Shown: positions 52,612 to 63,811 of the stretch, one piece after another
Position numbering within the stretch: the stretch's first letter is position 1
How the letters are laid out: each line of letters starts with the position of its first letter
DNA from: Rhizodiscina lignyota
Taxonomy: Eukaryota; Ascomycota; Dothideomycetes; Aulographales; Rhizodiscinaceae
Assembly (NCBI GenBank): GCA_010015805.1
Contig: ML978132.1
Span: forward strand, 124,001-188,000
Length of the DNA stretch: 64,000 bases
Direction of reading: 5' to 3'
The notes under the pieces: model-generated
What the model saw: the letters and a program-made list of their open reading frames with translations, nothing else
What the model was told of the DNA's origin: nothing
Database searches by the model: none
Made by a program: the position numbers and the translations under genes

Positions 52612-55600
52612 ATGCCGCTCTTCAATCGCAAATCGCAGGAGAGCCTATGGCATCAACAAATTGAAGCACGTATAGCAGCGCAGAGATTTCCTGACGATGT
52701 CGGAGAATTTTCATTTCCTATCGAAGACTTGAAGAAGGTTACATCACAATATCTGGTCAAGCGCAAATTGGAATCGATCTCGACAAAATGCGACGAGCAG
52801 CTCGAGCGCCTTCTCGAAGCGCAAAAGTTCGGTGATCTTGTTGGCAGGCTTAGTGCCTTTGTCTCTTGTCTGCCGTTCCTCTCTCCCTCCTCCGCGCGAT
52901 CTCTCGTAGTCGCGAACATTCGGCTCGATGGCGCCACTACCAGCCATGCCGAGCTTCAACTTCTTCTCCGTTTTATCGTCATTGCCCAGGAGATTAACGG
53001 TGGCTCGTTGCGAGAGGAGGAACTCGACTACGTCTCCAGGCTAATCAAATTTGCCTCTCCTCAAATAAACTTCCTGGGGACTCTACTGAAGGACCACTTC
53101 GCCCAGGAAAAGACGTTGACGTCCAAGAATGCATTATCGACTCTGAACATATCTCACCTCGTCGATGGCGCATGCAAGCGTTTTGCGAATCATCTCCTCA
53201 CTCTTGAGCAGAATGGAAAATTATTTTTAGCATATGTTGAAAGCTCCTGGTTCAGCAAAATTGCAAACGATGCAGAGATTTCTCGAACACTTAACAATAA
53301 CATTTCGGAATGGAAATCCTGGACAGAATGGCGACCAGACACGTCACGTCTCAAGCGCTGGGAGAAACTGACGGATGATCACATAGCGTTGCTCCAAGAT
53401 CTTCTTGTGCTTGAAGGACGCGATACCACGGGAAGCGGAAAAGGGACGCTTTTGGAGGCTCTTGATAGCCGTCGATCTCGCCCTTCAGATTCAATCAGTT
53501 GTGAGGCGATGGTTATAACCCCTGCAGGCGGTGATATTCGCGCAGAGCTTGACAACCTCTTCGATGGGCTCGATGCTGCCCTAGGGATCGGGCCAAACGC
53601 TGTCTTGTTATTCGCTCATCTCTGCGGCCAGGGACAGGCGAACGCGAGAACGGTGGATATAATCAGTGCAATAGAGCAAGCCGGAGTAGTTGCTACAGCA
53701 AGCAAAGCGGTGCTCGACTTCTTCATATCGATTTCAAACAACAGCAAAATCACGTATATCAACAAGATAAAAGACACGAATAAACTCGTAGCTATCATGC
53801 GATTGCTTCCAGTTTTGGGGAGCAACGACCGTTTGCGTCAGTTGCTGTCAAGCGTTTTGTCGTCCGAGATTGGGCCAGCACTGCGAGCTGCACAAGACAC
53901 ACTTGCGACGCAGATCAGGAAAGGTGGTACTGGAGAGACTGTCGGCATGCGCATCTTTAGCTTTGGAAGCCTCTTGACTGCGTCTGAATGGCTTCAGCCA
54001 TTCTTTTCGACCGAAATCCAGATCTTTGCCGCTGGCTTGCCGACGGAGGATAAACTACTTGCAGTGTTCAAGCATCGTGTGGCAATTCGAGAGGACGGAC
54101 TAATATTTGAGCATGAAGAGACAAGTAATTTCCTCATGGCCACACTTGCCGGTCGTGGCACTTCGGATCAAGGAGCACACGACATGGCTTTGGGGCTCGC
54201 GACGGTGTACCAACGACCGATGGATTCCGACCGCCGCGCAATCACAGTGTTTTTCACGAAGGCTTCGAAGGATTACAATATCGATTCGACCCTAGTTAAG
54301 CAGTGCCTCGATGAGCTCCACGAAGCACAAGATTGGTTCACTAAAGGCCTTGCTTCAATCCTGATCAAGAGATCTGACACCCTTGACTTAACTTGCGCCC
54401 AGTTCATGGATCTCCTGATGCAGCTGCTCCAACGGGATCCTCATATGCACAGTGAATGCTGGAGAAAACTGTGGCTTTCCATGTTTGAAGTACATATACC
54501 CCAGATTCTTGGACTCATGGCAGTGAAACTTTCATTGTCCTCATGGTTCCAATGGACGTCGAATCTCCACGCTTTGATCGGGACAGGAAATCCATTTGTA
54601 GCCAGCAATATCGATCTTGAAGTTTTCTTCTCCTGGACCGGGACATTAAAATCAGACCACTCTCTTGCTCTCGGCCGACTCGAGAAAGCCCTTAATGGCC
54701 GCCGGGATCTGCGATGGATCTATTTGCGCGAAACAGAGATCGCCGTTTCACTACTCCATCTGCTGGATAGTCCCACAGATGCTCCTTTACGAGAGGTAGA
54801 AAATGTCATTCTCTCCAGACTTATTCCCGAAGGAGGCAATGCGAGTGCTATTTGCGCTGCTCTGTCAAGGCTGTCCAAATCATCTGAGGTTGGGATCGAA
54901 GCCTGCCGAGCAGTGGTTCGCCGATATGACAAGTCGAGGCAGGAAATCTCACGAGCGATTTTCTCTGGATGGCTAAAGGATGAGGGCTTGTCGCCGAGCG
55001 ACAGAAGAACTATCGAATCTGTCGGTGCATTGCTTGGTGTCAACTCGCTAAACGAAAGCGAAGTAATCGTGGCTAAGGCTATTCTGGTTAAGGAGTACGA
55101 GGCTGTGATTAAAAGTGCTAATTCCTTCGACTCTCTACGAATAGCTCTAAAATTGGATGATGCACCGCGAACAAAAGTCATTCTGGCTCAACTTGGAATC
55201 GAAGACACCTCCATTTCCGGCGTCACTAACCTGGATGTACCACCGTCGCTTATACACTACATAGAGCTCGTCGATGACGGTATCTATGAGCTATCCTTTC
55301 CAATCGTTCAAATGCGGCCCTTTAAACGAAAAGCCCTCGGAGTTCCAACGACCTCTAGAATGATTATTGTACGCCTCAATCTTCGGTACGGCTTTAGTTC
55401 GCCTTCTTTCTGCGTTCATCTCGACCACGGCATGAAACCTGAGGACAACGCAGAGCACACATTCTGGAGGACGAGCCGAAGTAGTGGTGCTCCAAATCGA
55501 TCATTTTGCGGCCAACCAACGAGTCGATTCCTGTATCACGCCAGTCGCGCTCTGTGGAAGCACCTTCAGGAGGGCGTTGAAACTTTAGAATCAGCCTACA

Positions 55601-56508
55601 ATGCGATGAGCAAAATCCTGGAAGACCTGTCTCATCAGTGCTTAGTTTGTGGAACCTCCTTAGGTCGTCTCCTCCGTTCTTCAGTCTGTAGTGGGCCATG
55701 CTCGTTCAGCTTGAGCCAAGCTGCTCTTGAAGTGCGGCTCGAAGACTTGAAGAGTGATTCTCCTGTCGTTGATGCGCTGCTGGCTGGAATCTACGCAGCT
55801 GCAGTGCTCAACAGGACCGATGTCACTCTACTGCCTGGATGTCCCTTAGGTAATAGCGTCATCAAAGCGGAACTTGGCTACTTTCCCCCGATGTCTTCAT
55901 TTAAAGACATCAGCAGTTTTGCAACAGACGTCCGAGCGCTCGGGCAAACAGCTGTCGACCTATTATCATGGACCTGTACGACTTATCGTGGCTTCCTCAC
56001 CTCTGCAACACATGGCCTTCGAATCCCAAGCATGCCCAACGTCCATCAATTCGTCTTAGCTAATGCAGCCCCTGGGCTTGAATCCGCCTTTGCCACCAAC
56101 TTCGCTACCTATGGAAGTACCGTACTGTTCCACGGAACCTCTCTCGATCGGCTGTACTGCATCCTGCGGGAAGGACTTCGCGTCGTGAGTGGCACAGGTC
56201 TTCAGCAGCATGGAGCCACCAGTGGACATGGTATCTATCTAGCAGACGAGCCCTCGACGTCGACAGGATATTTTGGTTCCGCATCGTCGTGGCGGGGAAG
56301 CGCATATCAAAACGTCGGTGTGTTGCTGGCATGCGAGTATGCTGGGCCTCCGTCACGATCCATCGGGATACAAGTCGTTACGGACCCAAGCATGGTCATT
56401 GTTCGATATGTATTTCTCTGTCCACATGGCTTTGTCGCTCCAATGAGAAAGGATATTGTACCTGCGATTGAGATAGCCTGTTCGTCTCTACGCTCCGGGT
56501 CTGTGTGA
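52612..56508 (+). CDS. Large protein with C-terminal PARP-like ADP-ribosyltransferase domain
   Basis: 1298 residues from ATG 52612 (MPLFNRKSQESLW), no internal intron. About 1-950 are a long, mostly helical region with no family I can name. About 950-1160 hold a beta-rich part and a cysteine cluster (CLVCGTSL...VCSGPC). The C-terminal domain (about 1150-1290) matches the PARP fold: LFHGTSLDRLYCILREGLRV with the NAD-binding His at about 1174, and SGHGIYLADE with Tyr at about 1209, followed by the usual ST-x-GYF line. The position of the third catalytic residue, in the strand MVIVRYVFL, is not Glu, so mono-ADP-ribosylation (PARP6/8/16-like) or loss of activity is more likely than polymer formation. 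Fungal relatives often carry a C-terminal ubiquitin-conjugating domain; none is seen here. Confidence 0.85.
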   Translation: MPLFNRKSQESLWHQQIEARIAAQRFPDDVGEFSFPIEDLKKVTSQYLVKRKLESISTKCDEQLERLLEAQKFGDLVGRLSAFVSCLPFLSPSSARSLVVANIRLDGATTSHAELQLLLRFIVIAQEINGGSLREEELDYVSRLIKFASPQINFLGTLLKDHFAQEKTLTSKNALSTLNISHLVDGACKRFANHLLTLEQNGKLFLAYVESSWFSKIANDAEISRTLNNNISEWKSWTEWRPDTSRLKRWEKLTDDHIALLQDLLVLEGRDTTGSGKGTLLEALDSRRSRPSDSISCEAMVITPAGGDIRAELDNLFDGLDAALGIGPNAVLLFAHLCGQGQANARTVDIISAIEQAGVVATASKAVLDFFISISNNSKITYINKIKDTNKLVAIMRLLPVLGSNDRLRQLLSSVLSSEIGPALRAAQDTLATQIRKGGTGETVGMRIFSFGSLLTASEWLQPFFSTEIQIFAAGLPTEDKLLAVFKHRVAIREDGLIFEHEETSNFLMATLAGRGTSDQGAHDMALGLATVYQRPMDSDRRAITVFFTKASKDYNIDSTLVKQCLDELHEAQDWFTKGLASILIKRSDTLDLTCAQFMDLLMQLLQRDPHMHSECWRKLWLSMFEVHIPQILGLMAVKLSLSSWFQWTSNLHALIGTGNPFVASNIDLEVFFSWTGTLKSDHSLALGRLEKALNGRRDLRWIYLRETEIAVSLLHLLDSPTDAPLREVENVILSRLIPEGGNASAICAALSRLSKSSEVGIEACRAVVRRYDKSRQEISRAIFSGWLKDEGLSPSDRRTIESVGALLGVNSLNESEVIVAKAILVKEYEAVIKSANSFDSLRIALKLDDAPRTKVILAQLGIEDTSISGVTNLDVPPSLIHYIELVDDGIYELSFPIVQMRPFKRKALGVPTTSRMIIVRLNLRYGFSSPSFCVHLDHGMKPEDNAEHTFWRTSRSSGAPNRSFCGQPTSRFLYHASRALWKHLQEGVETLESAYNAMSKILEDLSHQCLVCGTSLGRLLRSSVCSGPCSFSLSQAALEVRLEDLKSDSPVVDALLAGIYAAAVLNRTDVTLLPGCPLGNSVIKAELGYFPPMSSFKDISSFATDVRALGQTAVDLLSWTCTTYRGFLTSATHGLRIPSMPNVHQFVLANAAPGLESAFATNFATYGSTVLFHGTSLDRLYCILREGLRVVSGTGLQQHGATSGHGIYLADEPSTSTGYFGSASSWRGSAYQNVGVLLACEYAGPPSRSIGIQVVTDPSMVIVRYVFLCPHGFVAPMRKDIVPAIEIACSSLRSGSV

Positions 56509-57038
56509 ATGAAGAATGGGCGTCACGAGTAGCTACGAACTCACGATTTCATGAGGTGTGGATTTTTGCATAGCGGCTGACGATGCGCCTTCAAACTGTA
56601 CTGGTATGAGATGTTCGTTTTATACAATTGGCCTGACAAAATCCGTCGCTTTGATATTTGTGTTTGCACGAGCGCTTTCGGCGTGTCTTACAAGTTACTG
56701 TCACAACTCTGGAGTCTTGACTGCGGGCACCACTTACTTTTCTCTCATGATATTACATCGTATCTGATACATCATCAATTCATTTGTGAAAACACCGAGT
56801 TGAATGTCACATATGTTGAATTCGCTATGTGACTAGCATCTCCGTAATCCATTGCACCATTTTCCTTGTCCCAAGAGCAAATTCCCATCGCATGCTTCAA
56901 CTCCAATGAGAAATCCAAGAGAGTATGAACACCTCATGGTGACCAAGAATTGATCTAATTCCACCGCCGTCCATTGTATTCTCTATGCGTAGAGAGGCTG
57001 AGATCGTTGTTTCCGTAGCGGAACATTATCGCCGAGAT
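56509..57038. other. Convergent 3' flanks, no gene seen
   Basis: 530 bp, AT-rich in the middle. No supported frame. Confidence 0.55.
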
Positions 57039-57257
57039 TTAGTTGCAGTAACCGCAGAACGGGTTCGAGTTGACGGTTGCTTCACAAATCGACTGGCCAC
57101 ACGCGTGGCAGGCAGGGAACTTCTCGTCCAGGCAGTTTTGGATCTGCTGATTGCAGAGGATTCCGCAGCTGACAGGAGGGCCGACAATAGGCACAGCGCC
57201 CACAAGCTTGAGCATGCCAGTGGCGAAGAAAGCGACAGATGTGATGAGGAACTTCAT
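57039..57257 (-). CDS. Small secreted cysteine-rich protein
   Basis: 72 residues, single exon. The first 21 residues (MKFLITSVAFFATGMLKLVGA) are a clear signal peptide. The mature part of about 50 residues has eight cysteines: 31, 35, 42, 50, 53, 58, 68 and 71, enough for four disulfides. No family recognised; the spacing is not that of a hydrophobin (no CC pair) or a CFEM domain. Size, secretion and cysteine content fit fungal effector-like or antimicrobial peptides, but nothing shows which. It stands alone, with 1.6 kb of gene-free sequence upstream. Confidence 0.8.
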   Translation of the reverse strand: MKFLITSVAFFATGMLKLVGAVPIVGPPVSCGILCNQQIQNCLDEKFPACHACGQSICEATVNSNPFCGYCN

Positions 57258-58851
57258 ATTGCTGGAGATGTGGTACCGTGCTTTTCTTTGAGTCGGAAGT
57301 AGACTGAAGCTGGAGTGATGGTTGACGATCGGTTCGCAGAGTTGTGCTTGTGGAGTTTTGAGATTCCGCTGTGATGGAGAGTAGAAGAAGGTGGAGAGTT
57401 AAGAATTTCCCGTGCTTCGAGAATTTAAAGTTAAATTCTTCCATTACTCGTTAGGTATCGCTCCATGCCGTGTTCCTTCAATTGCCGATCGAATCCGCTG
57501 TTGCAGGTGTTGTCTCCGGTATCACAAGTTGAGTCTTCACAACTTCGCCGAGCGTTTCCAAATACAAGGGCGCGGAATGACGCCATTGCAAATACCGTAT
57601 GGCCATATTATAGTGCATCACTTGAGCCGCATAATGTTGAAGCCGAGAGAGATATCCGGGAGCACTTCCCCTAATCACCCCGCCACTAATAATGGAACGC
57701 ATGTGACGACTAGGAGTACATAGTCGTAATGCACTGACATGAAGTTGCTCATTAGATCTTCTGTAGCTAAAGGGCTGCACACACGCATTAGAACGGAGCG
57801 GGAAAATGGCATGCTAAGAGTGTCCGTGGGCTGTTGTGGTCCCTATCCACAAAGCCGAGAGTATGTGGTATCGAACATCACCATCTTCTGCAACATAAGA
57901 TATGAAAGCCTGACGTGATCCAGAAGCCAAAGTATCAGAAATTCGGAACAAGGTATGCATTGCCGTTAATTCTCTTTTAAGCCTCAAAAGGAGAACCGAA
58001 GTTGTTTGACGCCGAGTAGTAGCCAAACAGCTCCAGGAGATGCTTGGCAAGTGTAGCCAGCCACCTGCAGGAAGCGATCTCAAGGCAACTCAGAGACTGA
58101 CAGAGAAGATACAATAGAAAAGGTAAGTGCATCGACAAAACTTATCAAAGGTCCAACAAAGCCTGATGAGCTGCCTGCCTATCCGTGTACACGTGGGCAA
58201 GCCATGGCTGCAAGCGAGGCTCTCGATCACATCGGCATACCACTCATCCGCTCTTGTGTAGCTATTTGATGTATGCAAAACAAGTGGAAACCTTGGCGCT
58301 ATCCTGTCCGCAGTCAAACCAAGACATGATGAGTCCCTCTCGAACTTGCGCACCGATGAAGTTCTCTGGGCAGTGTCGCACACAATGTAAAGATTCGTCT
58401 CACGAGTCTGGCGTGAAGGCGCTGGCAGGTTTTGTCAACAACGAAGGAGAGGGAGTTGGTAGATTTGCCACTTGCGCGGCTTTAGAGCTGTTCCGCGCTC
58501 CTTACTGCTAAACTGGACTATTATTGTTCAGGGGCAAGCGGGATTGTCTCTGCGAGCTCAATTTCATTTGAGATCGTTTTCGACACGGATTTACAGCTCC
58601 AAAGTTTGGTTTCACCTGTAAACTGATGAAGATACTCACCCTAAAATAACTTGATTACAGAGATTCAATAGTGGGTGGAAGCAGATCAGACATTCAAATA
58701 ATGTGTATTGTGGTTAAATCGTCACGAGGAGCATCATCTCGGTACTACCATTTGTCACCCAACCAGTCCCATGTCGACCTTTAAACCTACCAGCCGGAAC
58801 TCCAGTCTATATACATGGTATTTGCCTCAACCATAACGCAAAACAGAAGAC
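57258..58851. other. Long intergenic region, no gene seen
   Basis: 1.6 kb upstream of the secreted peptide and downstream of the exchanger. Several frames of 70-110 codons occur on both strands (for example 58090-58383 -, 58185-58511 +) and overlap one another; none has a credible product. No repeat or mobile element recognised. Confidence 0.5.
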
Positions 58852-61141
58852 TCAAACATTACTTCCTCCATGACCGCCGCCTCTAGGATCCAGTAGCAGA
58901 TGAGGCTTGATGAACCCCTCATCAATCTGCCTGAAGGCACTCGCCGGATCCTCAGTGATGTCGGTGAAGAGCTGGCCAATGGCGCCCGTCGCATTCGCTA
59001 CACCGCGTGCAGCACCTGCAATCATGCCTGAGCTCGTCGGCGTGTCGTGCAGCGCCTGTGCTGCAGACTGTGGATGCAGGCCTGCTGAGCCTGAGCTCTC
59101 CAAGCCTTGCCCTCGGATGGGACTTGCTGCGCGCATAGGCGAGGTACGACGAACAGCTGGAGGAAGGTCGAGATCTTCTGTATCGTCTTCTTCGAAAGAG
59201 CCAGTTTCATTGGGAGAGAGGAGACCGCTTTGCTCAATGTCGTTGGTGCGGACGTTGCGAGTTGAGCTGCGGCGAGCTTTTGTGCCGTTTGGACGTATTG
59301 GTGGGGTTGAGTTGCCACTGACATATGTGCCTGTGCGACCGGCCCTTTGTCTGTCGAACTCGACAGGATCGAGGGCAATGATGCCATTCGCAGTAGACGT
59401 GCGGCGTGGCTCGTGACCGAAGCCCTGGCCTCTGTGGCGTGCATACGTTCCATTGGCACCCGGAACAACCTCAATATCGAACTCGTCGTCTGAGTCGATT
59501 TCTTCTACGACGCCAATCCGGATGTTTAGGATTTCGAGCATGCGAGATGTGGTTCCGCCAAAGATGATTACAGTCAGGACAACCACGACGAGTACGGTTG
59601 CTTTTAGAACGTAGCCGTTTTCGCCCGTCAGACCTGCTGCTAGTGCGACACCAACAGCACCACGGAGACCAGCCCAATACAGCATTATCTGATGATTATA
59701 TGGGAGCTCATCCGCCGCCTCCTCTCGGCCTCTTCTTCTCGCGCGATATCTAATGACCCAGTTGATAGCTTTCGACAATGGAAAGACGGCTAAGTATCGA
59801 GCAATGCAGATGCCAATAACCGTGATGAGGATCAGGAGTGGCTTGAAGTCAAGGGCAGAGTCTGTGAAGAGCGAAAGTCCCAGGTAGATGAAGATGAAGT
59901 TCTCTGAGAGTTGCGCGAGGATTTGGAAGATGAACTTTGTCGTGAGCTGTGTGCGGCGTGACATGTTATGATATGCGTAATGCTTCATGCAAATTCCACA
60001 GAATAGCAGGGACACAATGCCTGGTTTGCCTGTCAATAGAATGATACCGAGTTGGGTCGAAGATAGACTTACCAGACATATGTATTGCATTTGAGAAGAA
60101 GTAGCTGGCATATGCGATCAAGAGTATCACACAACTCTCAATCTTGGGAAATCTGCGGACGTGGGTGAATTTCAAGAGCAGAGACGTTCCGATTCCTATG
60201 GCGAGCCCAATTATCAAGCTCATGAAGAAGACAAACAAAAATACTCCGATGGACTCGAATAAGGTCAGAATAGTAAAATTACCATTCTGTGCGACTTCAT
60301 CGGGATCTGAAGACTCGGTGGGTTTGTATTTTTGTGCGGTTTCAAACAGCACAATCGCGATTGCATCGTTGAGAATGGATTCGCCGAAGATAACAGTATA
60401 GAGCTTCGGATCGACTCTGTACGTGTTGAAAATGGCGAGAATTGTAACTGGGTCTGTTGCAGACAAGGTTGCACCAACGGACATTGCCTCTACGAATGAT
60501 ATCTTGACGGCCTCAAGAGGTATCTTTGACCATATGAAAAGGATGACTGCAAGTACAACGGCTGATATGAAGGTCCCAGCAAAGGCGAAGGTCAGGATAG
60601 TTCCGATGTTGCGGAAAAAGTTGCCCTGGTGTAGCTCATATCCTGAGTTTAGGATAATAGGAGGCAGGAGGAGGTTGAAGAAGAACTGGTAGTCGAAGGT
60701 TACGACGCCGAGCAGACTGACACCCGCTGTCAATCTGAGTACCAGACCAACCACCATTCCTAAGCGCCCTTAGCATGTTGTCCCAAACCCAGTTCATGTG
60801 TAATCCTACCCGCGAAAATGGAGATGACAGTTTCGTGTACGGCTTGTATGCGTCGTGTCTGGAGGAAATAGCTCGCCAGGAGGGCGCAGATGAGGAGGGA
60901 TATGAGGATGAATAGTGCCCATGAGGAATAAACCTCCTTCTCACCGGCTTCCGGTTCTGATAGAGTATAAGCAATGTCATGTCGTTACAGCGCTGGTGGA
61001 TCGATGCTTACCCTCGCCATCTGGGTCGTCGGTTGCTCGCTCTGGAATCTGATGTTAGGCCGTATCCGACAGTTTTGATATGCACGGAGACATACTGATC
61101 AGGGCCGCCTGGAACGAGCTGACCGCCTGGTACATCGACAT
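58852..61141 (-). CDS. NHX1: Na+(K+)/H+ exchanger, NHE/Nhx1 family
   Basis: Endosomal/vacuolar-type cation:proton antiporter. Five exons, 61141..61096, 61041..61012, 60956..60810, 60759..60073 and 60029..58852 (introns 54, 55, 50 and 43 bp), encode 695 residues. The start ATG at 61141 (MSMYQAVSSFQAAL) follows from the only in-frame way to join the first exon. The 3' end of intron 1 has two AG sites 7 nt apart and the distal one keeps frame. Ten or more membrane segments are visible with NHE marks: FFNLLLPPIILNSGYEL, SVGATLSATDPVTILAIF (ion-site TDP), FGESILNDAIAIVLFE (ND), IYLGLSLF, WAGLRGAVGVALA. A Ser/Pro/Arg-rich cytoplasmic tail of about 220 residues follows. The gene shares a 740-bp divergent promoter with the sucrose carrier. 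Confidence 0.92.
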
Positions 61142-61879
61142 ATTGCCAGTTTGATTTATCTTGACATTGATGTGCGACTGTTTGTATTCGATGAATCGGC
61201 GGAGATGTGGCCTTCACGGCCTTCCAAATCGGGGGGAGCCTAATCTTCAAGTATGGCAGCCGGCGCAACGATTAACGAGGGTGGAGAGGTGTCGAGACCA
61301 GATTGTATGAGGGGTAGCGATGCGCTGTCCCTGGAATTGAATGGCAAGAGCGTTGACAATGACTGATGGAATGGCACTTTGAGGGTCAGAAATGTGTCTT
61401 GACATCGCATCTCTAGCCCAGTCTCTTGCAGGGGTGGCGCGCTGCAGTATCGTAGGAACCTTGTTCCGCAACCTGCCCTGGCATGATGGATCGGTGACGA
61501 TCGTCACCAATGCCTATGCCAGCAATCCAGTCTTAATTCTCCTAAGCCGCTCCATCGCTCCTTATATCTCTCTGTCTTTACTTGGAAGCTCTCAGTCCTT
61601 CACCTCGCGCGCACCCCACAATACCCACCTGTCCTTTCTTTAGCGCATCGGACAGCGCGTCCGGGGTCGGGTGTCCCGAATCGTAGACGTCACACGCGAC
61701 ACCGGCTTGTTCCTCCAGAACTACGCTCCCAACACCGACAACCAGACTATATACTGCAACACAATGCTTTCAACGGTTACAAGTCGCCTGCGCATGGAGA
61801 CTTGATCAGAGAGCTCTCATGAGCCCCACGATTCTTCACACTCTAGCTTCATATTTGTCCAAACAACTTCGGACCCGAC
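61142..61879. other. Divergent promoter, exchanger / sucrose carrier
   Basis: 738 bp. An ATG-led frame on the - strand around 61250-61430 encodes a short hydrophobic peptide but does not join in frame to the exchanger. Nothing else seen. Confidence 0.5.
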
Positions 61880-63811
61880 ATGAACATGAGCGACGCACAA
61901 TTGTCCAGCAGAAACCCATCAAAGCCGCCGCCGCCGACGAACCACACTGAGAACAACGACAAGGATTTGGCCACACAACTCGAGCGAGCTCCTAAATCGT
62001 CACCTGCCCTGAGAGGGACGATCCTCGACCGTCATGAAGACGATCGAGTGAACGAACAATCTCCCCTTTTAGACTCGACCGGCTCAGACGACAACGGATC
62101 GCTGAAATCAGTAACACCACTTAGTGAACAGTCTTGGAACGGAAATAATGGCGAGGAAACTAAGAGCAGCTGGTACCTCTTCCTCCTCACGTTTGCCGCG
62201 CTTGGCCTGCAGATCGGGTGGTCGGTCGAGACGTCCAATGGGTCACCGTACCTGCTATCCCTTGGGCTCAGCAAGTCTATATTGGCGCTTGTGTGGATAG
62301 CTGGGCCACTGGCAGGTGTTTTGGTACAACCTTATGTGGGAATAAGAAGTGATCGCTGTCGCTCGAGATGGGGAAAGAGAAGACCTTTCATTGTAGGCGG
62401 ATCCATCTCAACAGTCGTGTCTCTCATGGTATTGGCGTGGACAAGGGAGCTCGTAGGAGGCTTCTTGTCCCTGTTTGGAGCAGACCCGGCATCGAAAGGC
62501 GTGAAGACATGCATCATGCTCTTCGCAGTCGTCTTTGTCTATGTCTTGGATTTCGCCATCAATGTCCTCCAAGCCGCTATTCGTGCATTTATCGTTGATT
62601 GTGCTCCCACGCACCAACAATCGACAGCCAATGCCTGGGCGTCTCGGATCCAAGGGGTCGGCAATATTACCGGCTATATATTTGGCTTCCTCAATCTGCC
62701 GAAGATATTTCCGTTTCTTGGGGACACACAATTCAAAGTTCTCTGCGCTATCGCAAGCTTCCTGATGCTGCTCACATCCGGTATCAGTTGCGCAAGCATC
62801 CAAGAGAGAGATCCACGCCTAGAAGGCGACCTGCTAGAGCACGATAGCGGGATTATTGCATTTTTCAAGAGCCTATATCACTCCATTCGCCGCCTACCGC
62901 CACAGATCACGAAGGTTTGCCAGGTCCAGTTTGCAGCATGGATTGGCTGGTTTCCGTTCCTCTTCTATATCACCACCTACATCGGTGAAATCTATGCGGA
63001 ACCTTTCTTCGAGGAGAATCCGCATATGACTGAAAAGGAGGTGGAGAAACTCTGGGAGAAGGCCACACGTATGGGTACTTTCGCTCTTCTCATCTTCGCC
63101 ATCACGACGTTCGTTGCGAGCGTCTTCCTTCCTATGATAGTAGCGCCCTCGTTCAAAGCACCGCCTCTTCCTGCTGTCACTCCCCTGACCCCGACAACAC
63201 CCTCTGCAAACCTTTCCGGCTCTGGCTACTTTCCTCATTCGCCGAAGCCACCATCTGCGCACAGCAAGCGTATCTGGAATCGCTTCATCTCTCTTTTCAC
63301 ATATTTCCACATCCGCACCTTCACACTCCGCCGCATGTGGTTCCTCTCTCATATCTTCTTCTCGATATGTATGCTTTCCACCTTCTTCATCCGCTCTGTC
63401 CCAGCAGCGACAATTCTTGTCGGCTTCATTGGCATCCCTTGGGCCGTCACCAATTGGGCACCTTTCGCGCTCATCTCAGCTGAGATTAGCAAGCGTGACG
63501 CCATTCGCCGTGGTATTATTCGCCCCCCTGCAACACGCGATGGCGCGCTGCTTGCAGCAGGCGAGGACAATGCGCAAGGTGCAGATCAGGCGGGTGTCGT
63601 GCTGGGCATTCATAATGTCGCACTCAGTGCACCGCAGGTCATCGCGACGTTGATCTCGAGTGCCATTTTCTGGGCGCTGCAGAAGCCAAGGGGCACGCCG
63701 GGTGATGAGAGCGTGGCGTGGACGCTGAGATTTGCCGGTGTTTGTGCGCTTGGTGCGGCTTGGCTAGCAAGACGAGTTGGAGAAGAGGATGCTAATGGGA
63801 TGGACATATGA
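61880..63811 (+). CDS. SUT1: Sucrose/maltose:H+ symporter (Sut1-like, GPH/MFS)
   Basis: 643 residues, single exon, ATG at 61880 with a second ATG two codons on. An N-terminal hydrophilic part of about 95 residues (Pro/Asn/Ser-rich, with EQSPLLDS resembling an acidic dileucine sorting signal) precedes 12 membrane segments. The TM2-TM3 loop carries the MFS signature SDRCRSRWGKRRPFI; TM4 has DFAINVLQAAIRAFIVD and the family turn QSTANAWASR; WIGWFPFLFYITTYIGE starts the second half. The central loop after TM8 is long and Pro/Ser-rich. Closest in pattern to S. pombe Sut1 and the plant SUC/SUT family. Whether it acts at the plasma membrane or the vacuole is not decided by sequence. Confidence 0.92.
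   Translation: MNMSDAQLSSRNPSKPPPPTNHTENNDKDLATQLERAPKSSPALRGTILDRHEDDRVNEQSPLLDSTGSDDNGSLKSVTPLSEQSWNGNNGEETKSSWYLFLLTFAALGLQIGWSVETSNGSPYLLSLGLSKSILALVWIAGPLAGVLVQPYVGIRSDRCRSRWGKRRPFIVGGSISTVVSLMVLAWTRELVGGFLSLFGADPASKGVKTCIMLFAVVFVYVLDFAINVLQAAIRAFIVDCAPTHQQSTANAWASRIQGVGNITGYIFGFLNLPKIFPFLGDTQFKVLCAIASFLMLLTSGISCASIQERDPRLEGDLLEHDSGIIAFFKSLYHSIRRLPPQITKVCQVQFAAWIGWFPFLFYITTYIGEIYAEPFFEENPHMTEKEVEKLWEKATRMGTFALLIFAITTFVASVFLPMIVAPSFKAPPLPAVTPLTPTTPSANLSGSGYFPHSPKPPSAHSKRIWNRFISLFTYFHIRTFTLRRMWFLSHIFFSICMLSTFFIRSVPAATILVGFIGIPWAVTNWAPFALISAEISKRDAIRRGIIRPPATRDGALLAAGEDNAQGADQAGVVLGIHNVALSAPQVIATLISSAIFWALQKPRGTPGDESVAWTLRFAGVCALGAAWLARRVGEEDANGMDI

Noticed and set aside
61048-61085. Alternative 37-bp first intron (GTGCAT donor) for the Na+/H+ exchanger
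   Set aside because: It keeps frame but gives no ATG. The 54-bp intron with GTATGT donor and the distal AG gives a clean ATG start and a whole-codon total.
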